DNA of 64,000 bases, from positions 44,837,946 through 44,901,945 of the forward strand of contig NC_079148.1 of assembly GCF_945859685.1 (NCBI RefSeq), read 5' to 3'. A program made the position numbers and the translations under genes. This DNA is from Eupeodes corollae. Lineage: Eukaryota; Arthropoda; Insecta; Diptera; Syrphidae. The notes beneath the pieces are model-generated. The model did no database searches, had not been told where the DNA came from, and worked only from the letters and a program-made list of their open reading frames with translations. Shown in pieces: positions 23,205 through 36,100 of this stretch; position 1 is the stretch's first letter; the number at the start of each line of letters is the position of its first letter.

Positions 23205-23440
23205 GGCTAGAGACGAATTTCTGTAAATGTCGGTCTCAAATTCTGGCACATTGCAATATTAATAAAAAAAAAAAACAGAGTGCGGTAAGGCATTCTACAG
23301 TTATCGAGTTCCCCTAAAAAACATATCTCTCTACAGCACAGTACAGCTGAAGTCGGGCTAAAGGATAGTCTGATGTAGCTTGCTAATGACTCGAAATTGC
23401 TTGACCCAAAATGCAATACAAATCCCTTTTTTTTCAAAAA
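23205..23440 (-). mobile_element. Family A-like LINE 3' fragment (copy A4)
   Basis: The minus-strand peptide CRMPYRTLFFFFINIAMCQN aligns with ECGMSYHTLSFLVIAIFRNS in copy A3. The DNA shares ACAGAGTGCGGTAAGGCATTC-type blocks with A1 and A3. It is a diverged copy of the C-terminal/3' region only. Confidence 0.55.
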
Positions 23441-25664
23441 TGATACCCTGGTAAAAGGTTTTCAAAAAAAAAATAACATATTTAAGTAACTTGTAATTAC
23501 TTCCTTGACTTAAATTTTCAAAAATATTTCTATCAATAAAACTTCTGTCAAATTATTTTCACTTCTTTAATTTATTTTTCTATGACAAAATTCATCTTCA
23601 ACAGAACTTATTCCGTCTTATCTATGTTTGTATGTACAGTATTTAAAAGAAAATATAATCGACTCTTGAACTTGTTTAAATTGATTTTGATTTTCCTGTT
23701 GGTTATTTTTTAAAATTTATTCCACCACAAGTGAATAAATTAGGAATGTTTTTGAGATAATTCGGTATATTGGTAATGGTAAGAAAGAATTCAAAACAAG
23801 GGAATAGTCAACTTTTTAGAAGCCAAAATATATGTACCACACAAATATTCCTAGTATATATATTTTCCAAGAAAATAAAGATGTCAAAGTGTGTACACAG
23901 GAATATTTATTTACTTACCTCGCTTCAAGGAAGCGGAAATAATTCCTAAACTTTTGATCAGATAACACAAAACAATAACAATAATTTAGATAGATTTTTG
24001 TTTATTTTGTCGAATATAATAATTGTCAATGCCAGCCACGACGACGACGCATTCAAATATACACAAAGATACTTTTTTTCAAATATCATTCATTTTCAAA
24101 TGTATATCCTTTTTCTTCGTCTATCTCCTTCTCTTGCTCTCTCTGGAGGGAAATAATTTGTTTTATATCTTTTTGTACGAATATATATTGAGATACATGT
24201 TCATAGAAATAGGAGACAAGAAATTCAATTTGATTGTATTATCGATTTGAAATTAAATTTAAAGTTTATTGTTATGGCTGACACGATGGTGGTGGTGTGC
24301 TGCTGCTGGTACTGCTGGTGCTGGTACTATAGTGATGATGATGATTGTGTTTTGTGTTGGGCGCCATTTGTGATATACACGCGCTCTACAACTCTACGTG
24401 CCAGAAGTGTTTCATGGTTTGCTGTCATAACAACTGTAGCAGGATGCATATTGCTTTAAATTGTCATTTTCATTACGTGCGGCCTAGTTTTATGTGCCTA
24501 CTGACTGTTTCTCTCTGTCTCTTTGCCGCTTTACCCATCTAGCTTAAGCTTCACTCTCACGAGTGTTCATACTCTTGAATTCAGATCTCAACAGTGCCTT
24601 TGGCTAAGGAGCAAGGTGAAGGTTATTTTTTGGTCCCAGCACCACTGTGGCACTATAGCAATCGAAATAATATCTTTAAAAAAGACACAAAACAAGGACG
24701 ATTTTAACAAAATAAAAAAAATGACAGTGAAACACATTTAGTATAACGACTGTAGTGAAAAAACGGATTTAATAAAAAAAGGAAGAAACTTGGTGAGCAG
24801 AGGGAATTATATAAAAAATAAAATAAAAACAGATACAATGCATTACGATTGCTTAACGTTGATTGTTTTGACGCAGTGACCTCCAACTTAACAAAAACAA
24901 ACTAAAATGGAACTAAAATTATTGTTCTTCAAATTTATTGTTATGATGTTGTCATTCGAGATGCATCCATTTTATATTTCATACTTGAAACTTTATTGCT
25001 TTGGGAGCTTTTTATTTTTTATTTTAATCTGGAAAGCAGTATAAAAGATTTTATGTAATACAATCTGAGATGGTGTTGGATCTCAACGAATTTTTAATGT
25101 TCTCATAATATGTTAAATTAAATTTTTAGTTTAATTGCTTAACCGCAGAGTAATGGTGGAACTTGTCTTCCTTTTTAGTATAGCTCTTAGAATTTTGACT
25201 TTCATTGTTCTATAAACATTTACTAGAGTTCCTTACTGCGTATGGATAGAAGTCTTCATATAAAGTTATGGTATTCATTTTAAAATAGAAATATTTCTTT
25301 TTTAATTGACAGTAATTCTTAGACTATAAGATAGTAAAAGATAAGAAGACTTGGTTGATAAAATTACTTTAAATTAATTTAAATGAGTACTTTTAACTTT
25401 TAAAATAGTACTTAATAATTTAAGACGTTTCTAACTGAAATAATATTTAGTCATTTTAATGTTAAGGCTTTTATTATACGCAACTTGTTGCGTTACCATT
25501 AAAATAAAACTTCGTATAATATAAGCATCAAAAATTATAAATTGTATGAGAATTGTTAAGCATTTTAATTATCCAAGATAAGTAAATTTTAATACTAGGT
25601 ACAATTTATTTTATCAAGTGCGAGTCAAACATTTAAAATAAGACGTTAATAGAATTATATTAAG
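23441..25664. other. AT-rich stretch, no gene recognised
   Basis: A GGT/GCT/GAT-rich segment at 24265-24350 yields low-complexity ORFs in two frames and is not convincing as coding. The rest is poly-A/T-rich. Confidence 0.35.
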
Positions 25665-26140
25665 TTAAAGTTGTTTGAGTCCAACGTAAAATCTGTGCTG
25701 CTTTATGCCTGTGAAACGTGGAAGTGCTCTGTTGGCATCTCGAGAAGGTTGCAAATTTTTGTCAACCGCTGTCTAAGTTACAACCTGAACATCCGGTGGC
25801 CACAAACCATATCTAACGATGAACTGTGGTTTAGGACTAGGCAAACAAAAGTGGATGTTGACATCACGCAGAGAAAGTGGCACTGGATTGTCCATACATT
25901 GAGGAAGCCGGACGGCAACATAGGAAAGCAGTGCTTGCAATGGAATCCTCAAAGTAGAAGGCGGCCTGGAAGACCAAGAGAAACATGGAGATCATCTGTC
26001 ATGAATTAAGCTCGGTCACAAAACTTGGAGACGTGGTCCCAGTTGAGGTATCGTGCTAGGAATGGAGATAGATGGAAGGAACTGGTTGCCACCCTATGCT
26101 CCAGGAGCAGTTAAAGTGATGCTACTAGCAGCCGGAAACG
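25665..26140 (+). mobile_element. LINE reverse transcriptase C-terminal fragment (RTE/CR1-like)
   Basis: The 112-residue ORF at 25671-26009 has the conserved C-terminal pattern VKSVLLYACETWK, LQIFVNRCLSY, RWPQTISNDELW, RKWHWIVHTLRKP and RRPGRPRETWR. After a stop the frame continues with ARSQNLETWSQLRYRARN and WKELVATLCSRSS to about 26112, then a short GAA-rich 3' end. Fingers, palm and the catalytic motifs are missing, as in a strongly 5'-truncated insertion. The clade is inferred from the wording of these blocks. Confidence 0.8.
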
Positions 26141-26214
26141 AAGAAGAAGAATTATTTTAACCAATTTCTTTTTAAATGATGAACTTGATAAGCAGCTGTT
26201 ATTTGGAATGGCTA

Positions 26215-26895
26215 AAAAAAATGATAATGATTATACACAGTACGAGCAGTTAGGAACATAGTTTTTGAAAGGAGATACCGATGCACATTGGTTTTGAATG
26301 CCTGCACATTGTAATGAGTGGAAAATATTGAGTCTGGTAAAGCATTTCACATTCGTGTAGTTCGACTAAAAAACAAATCTCTATACTTTACTTTACGTCA
26401 GAAATTGTGCTCAAGGGTAAAGGCATTCCTAAAAGAACGGGTATTACGGTTAAATTGTTTGAGGGGAGGAATGCAACTAGCTGACAGAAATGAAACCTTT
26501 CGGCGGCGGTGCTCAAGAGATACAAAAGTTTCAGATAAACAACGGTAACCTATCAATTTTTGAGCTCATTGTGATGTTGTAGCACCTGCCCAGATATGGG
26601 AGTTGTTCTCGAGTTTCGGACGAATATAAGCTGTAAAGATTGTAGCCAGATCGGAAGAAGTAAAAATCTTCTTGCATCTTCGGAGGAAACTTTAACACTT
26701 AGCATCATTTTTGGCGATGTCAAATAGGTGATCACTCCACAACAAGTGGTTCGCAATGCACAAACCTAGGACTGAAAGCTGTTTAGTCTCCTCGATGCAA
26801 ATACCACTCATGAATAGTGCCATTAAGGGAGGGTTACGCTTTTGTGACAGTAGACAGCATTGAGTTTTCGAAGCATTAAATTCTACACGGTTTAT
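26215..26895 (-). mobile_element. Family A LINE 3' fragment (copy A2)
   Basis: Minus-strand sequence matches copy A1 from the thumb region to the 3' end. Shared blocks include CACCTGCCCAGATATG, CAGATCGGAAGAAG, CTTGCATCTTCGGAG and TTTTCGAAGCATTAAATTC, all in the same order. It stops abruptly at about 26895 beside TTTATTTTATTTG. No ORF of useful length remains. Confidence 0.8.
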
Positions 26896-29720
26896 TTATT
26901 TTATTTGAATAAATCTTAAATGTATTTTGTAATGATCAAAATTCTATAAGGCTAAGAATTCTCGAATTTATGAAAGGTTTAAGTGGTTAACTGGCGCCCA
27001 ATGTGGGATATTATTTAAGATTATCTTCAATCTGGAACATCATTTTTAGAAAAATTATTCGAGGTAATTTGAAATGTATATTAAAATTCTCAAATTATAA
27101 TACATAAATTAAAGAACATACTAATCCAAATGTGTCTAAAAATCATACATAGAAAGCTTTATTTCTTCAGCTTTGGGAATAACTTTCTTAAATTTTTTTT
27201 TAAATACCTTTGAAGGGCATATATTTATTTGTGTATTTATTAATTTATTATAATAGCTTCAATAACGAAAAAATAAAGCAAATCAAATATTGCAAATTAT
27301 TTATTGATACGCTCTCGTATCAATTTTCTTGAAATCATCATCTTCATGTTCGAGTTTTTTTTTGTGTCTTCTTGAAAATTTACATATCCCAAGGCATCAA
27401 GACACACTTGATTATAATTTTCATATCAAATTGTTTTATAATTTTAATCTCCTCAAACCACATCATAAATCGGTAGGTACATTCATCAAATGTGCGCACA
27501 TATTTATATAAATCCGTCGACGTATTGGATTCATTTTTCATTTTTAATGTTTGTTTTTTTTTTTATTCATTTCATTTTTAACGTCTTAGAGCTCTTGTTC
27601 TTAACGTCTGCTTAAACTGACATTATTTTCACATTCTCAGATAATACGTCACTCTTCCATCCAACATCCACCGCCGCCGTCAAGTACCGAAAATTCAATT
27701 CACTCATCCGAAAATACCCTCAGAGAATGAAATTCTCAAGAAAAAAAAGAAGAAAATAAATGAATTTTTCAACAGACGTTACATGGGTACCCACCTACTC
27801 TCACCTACCTACCTCAAAGCCTAACAGGAGTAGCTTGCCATAGTCTTTATACCAGTTACCTATGGTGAGCTTCTGGTAGATTGATGAATAAGTTTTTATG
27901 CATACCTACAACATAATGTACATATGTTTGTTACTATTGAAAAATGAATGTCTCCAGTGTGGACCAATATGTAATGGCTATGTGAGATGGATATGGGTGC
28001 TTGTCCCAAGCTCTACATTAAGATTGGAATAATTCCATACTGAAAGGATAAAGGATCTCATACTCGTACTATAATGGACGTCGTCTTTTATGTATGTGAC
28101 AAATGGATTATTGTTATTGTTGTTGTGTTATATATATAGTTCTATATAAAGGCCTGTTTTTGATCCACCTCCCTCCCCATATGAAGATAATCTTAAATAT
28201 TGCAGACGTGAATGACACCTCTGGCATAAATGCAAATTGAAAACAATCGTCAGAACCCAAAAACAAGGAATAAAGAGAAAGCATTTTTTACCTTTAACGA
28301 GTTTTTGATTGTTTTGGCAACACAAGGAGGATTCGCATCAGGAGCAAAAGGATAAATAGGTAAGGTATCAAAAAACAATGCACATTTAAAATTTTTCAAA
28401 AACAAGAACAAGAAGAAGAAAAATTCTCTATTTTTGTGTTCTTATTTGTTGTTTTTGTTAAGAGTTGTCCTTGGGGATGCGACAAGAATGACAACAGCTT
28501 GAAACATATTCACACACACATCTGCATCACACATACTAGATAATTGATTTCCATTCAAAGAGAATAAGAATGAGATTTTGTTTCAAACATAGAACAAAAC
28601 AAAAACATACAAAAACTTTCGATGATACGTGCTTTAGAGAAAAGTAATGGTCTTTTCTTAATACAGGTATATGACAATAAATTCAAGTCCTTGGCACATT
28701 TCTTGCCTATACTCGTACCTATACTCAGTACGATGTAAGAATGTCTTGAATCTGAGATGGTTTTTTATTAATTTTTTAAAACGAAAAAATATAAGATCCG
28801 TAGTAACATAATTTCATAAAACTTAAGTGGTTGAATTAAATTAAAATAAATAACTTAATTTTAGAAAACTTTAGTGGTAAAAAAATTGTTTAAAGAAATA
28901 TACTAAAATATTTAAAAAATTTAAACAACTAAATATCGAGATATTTGCCAAATTTGAAACTTTTTGTTTAATAAAGATAATTTAAAATTATTAAAACAGT
29001 GACAGTTCATGAAAAAAAGTCTGAAGAATAAATCTTTGAATTAAAAATGCAAAAATGTCAAATGTTAGGAAATGGTACCTTGAAAATGTGTTCAAAATTA
29101 TCAAATTTATATTTTTGACTTAGTAAAGTATGTACATTTTATGAAAACACTTAAAATTAAGAGCCAGAGTTTTTCCTAAAATGAAAAGAAGTTTCATTTA
29201 AATATTAAAACACCGAATATTTTGGATACAAACAAAATAACGCGTATGCGCCATAGTGCCTTAAAAATGAAACTGTTTTTGTATAACTAATTGTAAGGTT
29301 GGGTACCTATGGGGTTCCACCATAAAATACTTTATAAGCTATATGTAGATTATTGTTAGTAACATTAAAGTTTTGTTAAGCTAAACAAATATGCAAAAGG
29401 TCTGAAAGTTTGAACAAACTTAAGCACTTATCCCTAAAATCAGGCTTCATTAATTTTTATATTTAAAAGTCAGATACAATCTCCGTTTTATTCTTCATCA
29501 TAACTTATACAATGTTTTTTCAAAATACATAAAACTATTTCTTTAATAAGTAATGAACGAATGAATAATGAACAAAAAGGAAATATACACGTATTTGTCA
29601 ATGATCCTTAAAAATGATGATATTTTTAAAAACAAAAAAGCTGATCTTGAACCATATACAGGATGCTGGAAAAGGTCTTAAAATAGACGTAGACTAAGTG
29701 TGAGTAAGTTGGAAAGGTAT
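26896..29720. other. AT-rich stretch, no gene recognised
   Basis: No supported feature on either strand. Small ORFs at 27329 and 28128 look random. Confidence 0.35.
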
Positions 29721-30370
29721 CATTTGATCCACAATATAGCAGTCGAATGTCCTTCACCGTGTGTTCGCGTACGACTCATTTGTCAAAAACAAAGAAGTTA
29801 AAGTGGAGCATGCATTCAGAATTAATTTTATTATTGACCATTGGATAAGATGCTATTTATGAGGGGTGAAGAGCATTTTCACTTTGACGGTTTTGTATAT
29901 GAGAAAAATGTCCATTATTATGGCGCAGAAAACCCTCAAAGCCTCCACAGCCCTAAAGTGTCTGTTTGGTGTGCAGTTTCAAAAAAATCAACCATTGGTC
30001 CTTACTTTTTTTAGGAACAAGAAATCACGGTGACTGTCAATAGCGGCCTTTACATGCTAAATAACTTTTTAAAACCATATTTGCGTAGAAGAAGGCGAAT
30101 TATCAAATATCAGATGATGCACCTCCTCAAACAGCGATCCCCAGAATGAACGGCGTACGAGAGATGTTTCCCGGTCATCTCATTCTACGTTTAGGAGGTA
30201 TACATTTGAATCCTAGATCACCTGACATGACGTTTAGTGATTTTTTCATTTGGGGTTATGTGAAGTCATGTGCTTACAAATCAACAACATTTACACTAGA
30301 TGAACTTTAGGATTCAATAAAGGCGAAAATTGCATTAATCGATGAAAGCTTGCTTTGACGTTTTTAATAA
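29720..30370 (+). mobile_element. Mariner-like transposase pseudogene, catalytic half
   Basis: Translated fragments on the plus strand are EEHFHFDGFVYEKNVHYYG, SPKVSVWCAVSKKSTIGPYF (29866-30010), then ISDDAPPQTA, REMFPGHLILRLGG and PRSPDMTFSDFFIWGYVKS (30105-30270), ending LIDESLL (about 30355). In the usual DEEHF/DEAHF motif the first catalytic Asp reads as Gly; the second and third acidic positions are kept. The wording differs from the copies at 16.4 and 21.8 kb, so it is another lineage. Several stops and frameshifts are present. Confidence 0.8.
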
Positions 30371-32864
30371 AATTTGACTTGACTTCACTTGACTTTATTC
30401 GTGTTAGATTAAGATGAATGTCATGTGCTCGATGTTCTTTCCAAAACTTAAAATGTACCTCTAAGACATTATGAGTTATATGTGTTTGTTTTTGTACCTA
30501 TTCTCGTGAACCACCCTGACCATATTTTCATCAAATATTTGTTTAAATGCTTTTCATGCTTGTTTTTATATCTTAAGATCTCATTTAAAAGATATCAACA
30601 AAAATCTGTTGCGACACTATTGAGGTTTTTTTTTTAAACGCGTTCGGATTTTTTAAAAGTTTCTCCAAATTATCGTCACTCTTATCAATTGTTCTTCTTG
30701 TTTTAGTATGCAGACTTCAAAAGCAAACATTTTAAACTAGTTTAACTTTTTTTTCCAAATAGCAAAAGAAGATTGGTTGCCAAATATTTCATATTCACAA
30801 CCACGCCTTAGGTGTATTTCCTATTCCTGTGCTGCTGCAGTGTCTGAAATAAAGTAATCATTGGACGAGTTCCAATAAAAACAATTTTATTTGGCATTGA
30901 ATCCGCTTGTTATTACAAGTCTTTCACTTTGTTAAAAACATCCCTCACTTGACTCAAAGTTTTAGCTTTTTTCTCAAAAAAAAAAATGAAAGAAACAAGT
31001 GTCCTTCCAAAATAAAACGATGTAATTTATTTTATGTCCTTTAAACAATCTAAGAAAAACACAAAAAAAGACAATAACACAAAACGCCTAAATTGACACA
31101 ACAAATCCGACAAACTATATAAATTTTCTCAAAAACGAAAAAATATCTTTGCACATCATCTTCTGTGTCGTTGTCATCAAAATCAATGTCTAAAACTGTA
31201 CTTATCGGCCATCTTCTGTGCCCCATCGTCCATCTATTTCGTTTCATTTGTTTTCTTTTTTTTTCTTATATTATTATTTATTCCATTCCAATACAAATGC
31301 TGATGCTCAAGCAAATAACAGAAAATACGAATGTATTCGAAAGAAAACGAGGAAATGGATAAAATCAATTCAGGACATTCACTATAAAGGATAGGAATAG
31401 GAGCCGAGCTGTGGCTAAGACATTTGTCGAGGACGAGGGAAATACAAAATTTTGCACATATCCTTATCAGTCAGTGAAAATCACAAACACGTTCGTTTAT
31501 CACAACTGTCACTCACACAACTACTACTACGTATATTGGTAGTGCCACATTGCTACGGAATGACAAGGATTTTTCCTTTTGATATTTGTTTTTCTTTTTT
31601 AGTTTCTGAGAAGAAAAATTTATTTTATTTATTTTCTTCTTATGGTAAAAGAGAGAAAAGTGGGTTGAAATTCTGAGCACACACACAATCCAATGATTGA
31701 GCTTAGCTCAAACAAAAATCCTGCCTGATTCATTTTTGTCTTCTTCTTATTCGTTTCAGGCTCCGGTTCTGGCTCGTTGATGTTTTTTTTTTTTATTTTT
31801 TATTTTTGTACGTATTTGCTTTTGAAAAGGAAGAAAAATAAAGAATAACACTCCAACAAGGATTTGTGTCCACTTCTTTAAGAGAGGAAGAAAGAAGGGG
31901 GTTTTGTGGCAAAGAGGGAGGATTGCTAATATAATTTTCTTAGTTTGTTTCTATTTGTTTATTTATTTTAAGTTTTTTGTGTTGTTTGTGTGTGTGTGCG
32001 TTGCTGTTGTGTCTTGAATCTTGAAGAGTGGAGTTGAGTTTATTTGTTGAGGAAACATCTTTTTTGAACTGCGATGCTGGATGATGATGATGATGATGAT
32101 GTTGTGGACTTGGCTGGGTTAATGGCCTTTGTCTTCCCTCTTGGGTGAATTATTATTATAACTTTTAAAGGAAGTAAAAAAGTTTGTTTTGTCAAACTGT
32201 TTAATCTTTTTAAAAAAGATTGAAATAAAGCGTTTTTTTTTCATTACAGAAAGAATGTTGTTCATTTTGAATTTCGCTTGAGATAGTAAAACCAAGATTA
32301 AGGAAATGAAGTAGAGTATATAGTCGCTCGAGCCATGAGTCTTGATTTTGATTTGTGAATTGAAAGTGATTTTTTTTTAAATGGTCTTTAAGTTGTTTGG
32401 AAGAAAATGGGAAAAGAGCGTTTTGTAAAAAAATACTTACTAGTTTATGTTAAACATTTAAGAGCGTTGTTAAAAATTCTTTGACGTTTGGCAAAATGGA
32501 CTAAAGTCGTCATACAGACTAAATTAACGTAAGACATAAATATAAAAACAAATATGAATTATATATGTATTATTGTATAAGAACCAAATTAATTCGATAT
32601 CAAGCAGTTTGTCTAGACTCAAGTCGTTAGTATTAAACAAAATAGAAAGAAAAGGCCTTTTCCACCAAATCACAAACCTGAAATGCAATTTTCGACTTAA
32701 GACCCTTTAACCACACACAGCAAAGTTAAATACTAAATAAGTATATTAATACCTCGCAACGCATTGGATAAGATTTTAGGATGGCTTGAAAACAGTCTTT
32801 ATGTGTATTTATAAAATGTTCAACATTTTTATACAAATTTAAAATGGTTTTATAATAAATCGTT
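30371..32864. other. AT-rich stretch with simple repeats, no gene recognised
   Basis: GT-rich and poly(T) tracts lie at 31780-32030 and an (ATG)n tract at 32080. The style resembles long fly UTR or intron sequence, but no exon is supported. Confidence 0.35.
32080..32102 (+). repeat. (ATG)n microsatellite
   Basis: About seven consecutive ATG/GAT units lie inside otherwise mixed sequence. Confidence 0.9.
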
Positions 32865-33165
32865 GTACCCGTGGCATGATGGTTAGTGAGATGGATTGTC
32901 ATGCGAGAGGTCTTGGGTTCGATCCCTGCCTATGTCACCTTAAGTTTTTTCACGGGTACTGCCTCTTGCGAGTAATTGACAAATTCTCCAAGCGTAATTC
33001 TTGTCATGAAAAGTGCTTTCTCAAATTTGCCGTTCGGATTCGGCTTAAAACTGTAGGTCCCTTCCATCCCTGATAACAGTACTCGCACACAGGAATGGTT
33101 GAGAGTTGTCAGTCACTAGGCCCTAGTTCTCAAACGGACTGTTGTGCCACCTATTATTTTATTTT
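32865..33165 (+). mobile_element. tRNA-derived SINE, full-length copy
   Basis: This copy keeps the best pol III B box, GGTTCGATCCC (32916-32926), with an A-box-like TGGCATGATGG at 32872-32882. GTACCCGTG (32865) and CACGGGTAC (32951-32959) form the perfect inverted repeat around the head. The body contains TCATGAAAAGTGCTTTCTC, CGTTCGGATTCGGCTTAAA and CTCGCACACAGGAATGG, and it ends GTTGTGCCACCTATTATTT. A target duplication is not obvious. Confidence 0.88.
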
Positions 33166-36100
33166 TAAATTAAATCTTTTTTAATAAGCTAAAAATAAGT
33201 TTTCTAATTAAAAAGAAAAAAAACTTACATACTCGAATATAATCCTTAACATTTTACTTCAAGCTTAAATTTCAAAAAATCCATACGAATTCTGGGTTAC
33301 CCAGATTAAGATTTATTGGCGATTGTTTTTTTCTTTTACGAACTGTTACTGTTTTAACGTATTCAGGTTCATCTTTGTTAAATAAACGCAAGTCAGAAAA
33401 AATATTTAATAATATTTTAAAATATTTATGAAGTTTTTTAGCATGGAAAAAAATCTAGCTTATATACAAATAAGTTATAGAAATATTTTGCACTATTGTT
33501 ATTTTAATAGCAAATTTATAAGATTCAAGACCTAGGAATAAAGGTTTTCAAAGTTTGCACAGTAAAGTGATATGTTTTTATGATTACACCTTGCTCCACG
33601 AAAACAAAAAACATTAAAAGAAAAACTTTGCCCAGAAATCGAGAAACACAATCATTTTAAACACAAATGAAATGTTTTTTTTTTTTATTTTTAATATTAA
33701 ACATTCCAATATTCGGTTTTTACTCTTTAACCGAATTAGTTTTAATAATTCATTCAAATATCAGACGAGTATGAGATTGCCACAATGGTACAGATCTACG
33801 AAGACAAATTATAATTTCTTCTTTCAATAAATTTGATGTGATAAATTAATTCATAGCAAAAAGGAGAAAATCTATTTTCTTAATGGATTTTATGATTCAA
33901 TCAATTTCCTTTTTTTATATAAAAAAATGTTTGTTATGACATTGTTATGAATTTTTTGTTGTCATTTTTGGTGATTGAGTCAAAATCCTTCTGACTTAGT
34001 TATTTGTATTTGAGTACATTGGCCTACGTAATAAAAATGTATTAGAATTGGTTTCCTTGATATCTGAGGACACAATTCAATAGAAAGTAATATTATTAGT
34101 GAAAAGTTTGCCTTAAAAGCAGTTAATCCTGCAATAACAGTACGAATTTAACAGCTGGAATTTAAACAAAACAAAATTTTGTTATTATTTTTGTTAAGCA
34201 CACAGAATTACTTATTTGTTAATTCGTTATGATATTTGCTTACTTCCCTAAAAATGTATAGTAAGTTATAATTTTCTTGATTTTTTGTAAAATGATAAAA
34301 TATATTTACTTCTTTATTTAAACTCTACACCAATTGACACAATTTATTCGAACACTATAGAATTTTCTATCAAAATAAATAAGTATACGCCTCAGTTACC
34401 TACGAAAAATCAGAATTAATTTAAATAGAAGTAATTCGATTTTTCGTTTCAATATATACAAATTTTAAAGTTTTTGAAAGTGTTGATTCAAGATTCTAAC
34501 CATTAGACATAACTAAAAAGATCTATTTGAAAAAGGTAATAACATAATGTAAATACATATACAAAAAGAAATAGCGCTGAACAATTATTAGTGAAATAAA
34601 CAAAGTTTTGGATTCATTTGATTTAACGTTTCGAAGAGTTGTTAAAAGCTCAATTATTGCGTTAATTTCAACGTTATATTTAATTGAAATATATTTAATA
34701 CCATATCCATAAACAGAATACCAATATTGAAATTTGAGTTTGAGGTAGGTTCTTCATTCTGAACCCTCAACCTTTCATTATTTTAAAGTTTTTTTGAGAT
34801 AATAAAAACATATTTTAATATATAATTTTTTTCATTTACAACATTCTTAGTATTTCTTTTCTTTTAAGTCAACATATAGGTTGCTTATTTTTCTAAATTT
34901 TAATGTTTGCTACTCAGTTTTCAAAACAACTAAAATAAAATACAAACAAATAGAACAAAATATAATAACATAACACAGAACAAAAAAGTTAATATCTTCT
35001 TGAAATGTTGTCTGCTTTTTCGTAATAATTCATAATACGGTGAAGATCCTTGGACATAACATTAACATAAATGAAATTCTGTACTACATAAAATATATAA
35101 AAATGCTAATTTATTTGAATTCCAAATCCACATTATTATGTGTACGAAATTTAAAATATTCCAAAGGTCATCAATAGCCATCAAAATTGACAAATTTTCG
35201 ATATCGAAGGGTCCCACATTTAACACAACCTACACCCTATAAAGATATCACAGACACTTAAAAATATATATATTTTTGTATAAATCTCCCAACAGACACA
35301 CAATACACATTCGTTAGACTTTAAAAGTTGCAGTGATATTTAAACAAACAAAAAAACACGAACATTACATTAGATATGGTGAACTGGTGGTATGTGAATT
35401 ATTTTATATTTTTGTGAGTATGCAACGAGATGCGTTTTAGCTCGGGCGCCAATTTATTTATTTTTTTGTGATTTTCATTGTTTTTGGTGATATTTGAGTG
35501 AAAGTGAGAGTGAAAGTGAAATAGAACAGAGATTTCATATACATATGTGAAATCTATCAAATGCATGAAAGAAAAATGAAAACTAAACAAAAAAGTACGT
35601 ATTTTGTTTTTTTTTTTGTATCAAATCTCAATTTGCTTTTAAGTATTTTTTTGAAGCATCACTATTTTTATCAGCGTAGCAGAATCTTGAAGGCAGTTTT
35701 ATTCGCAGTGTTTGTGAAATAAGAAAATTACGAACGAAAAATATATATATGACAAACAAATATACAAAAAACGAATTCATATGAAAATAAACACACCTTG
35801 ATTCCTAGAAATGTTTGCTTTGCAGATCGATTTTCAAGGAGATAAAAATAATGATGACGATGATGTTGATGGAAATATTTTGTATTACTTTTTTTATTGC
35901 ACTGTTATCCTTTTTTAAAACTTATAATATTTTAATTTATTTTGAAACACAATCACTTGAAGTAGTATTAGAGATAAATTATTGCCAATTTTGCAACCCA
36001 CAGAATTATTTGATATTTTGTTTAAGGAAAACAAAATATTTTTCAATAATTGACACAAACATCTATTTTCCGATACACACAACAAGATGATGACGTGAGG

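Noticed and set aside
24247..24459. Small Cys/Trp-rich ORF
   Set aside because: Created by GGT/GCT/GAT simple repeats; alternative frames give equally long ORFs.
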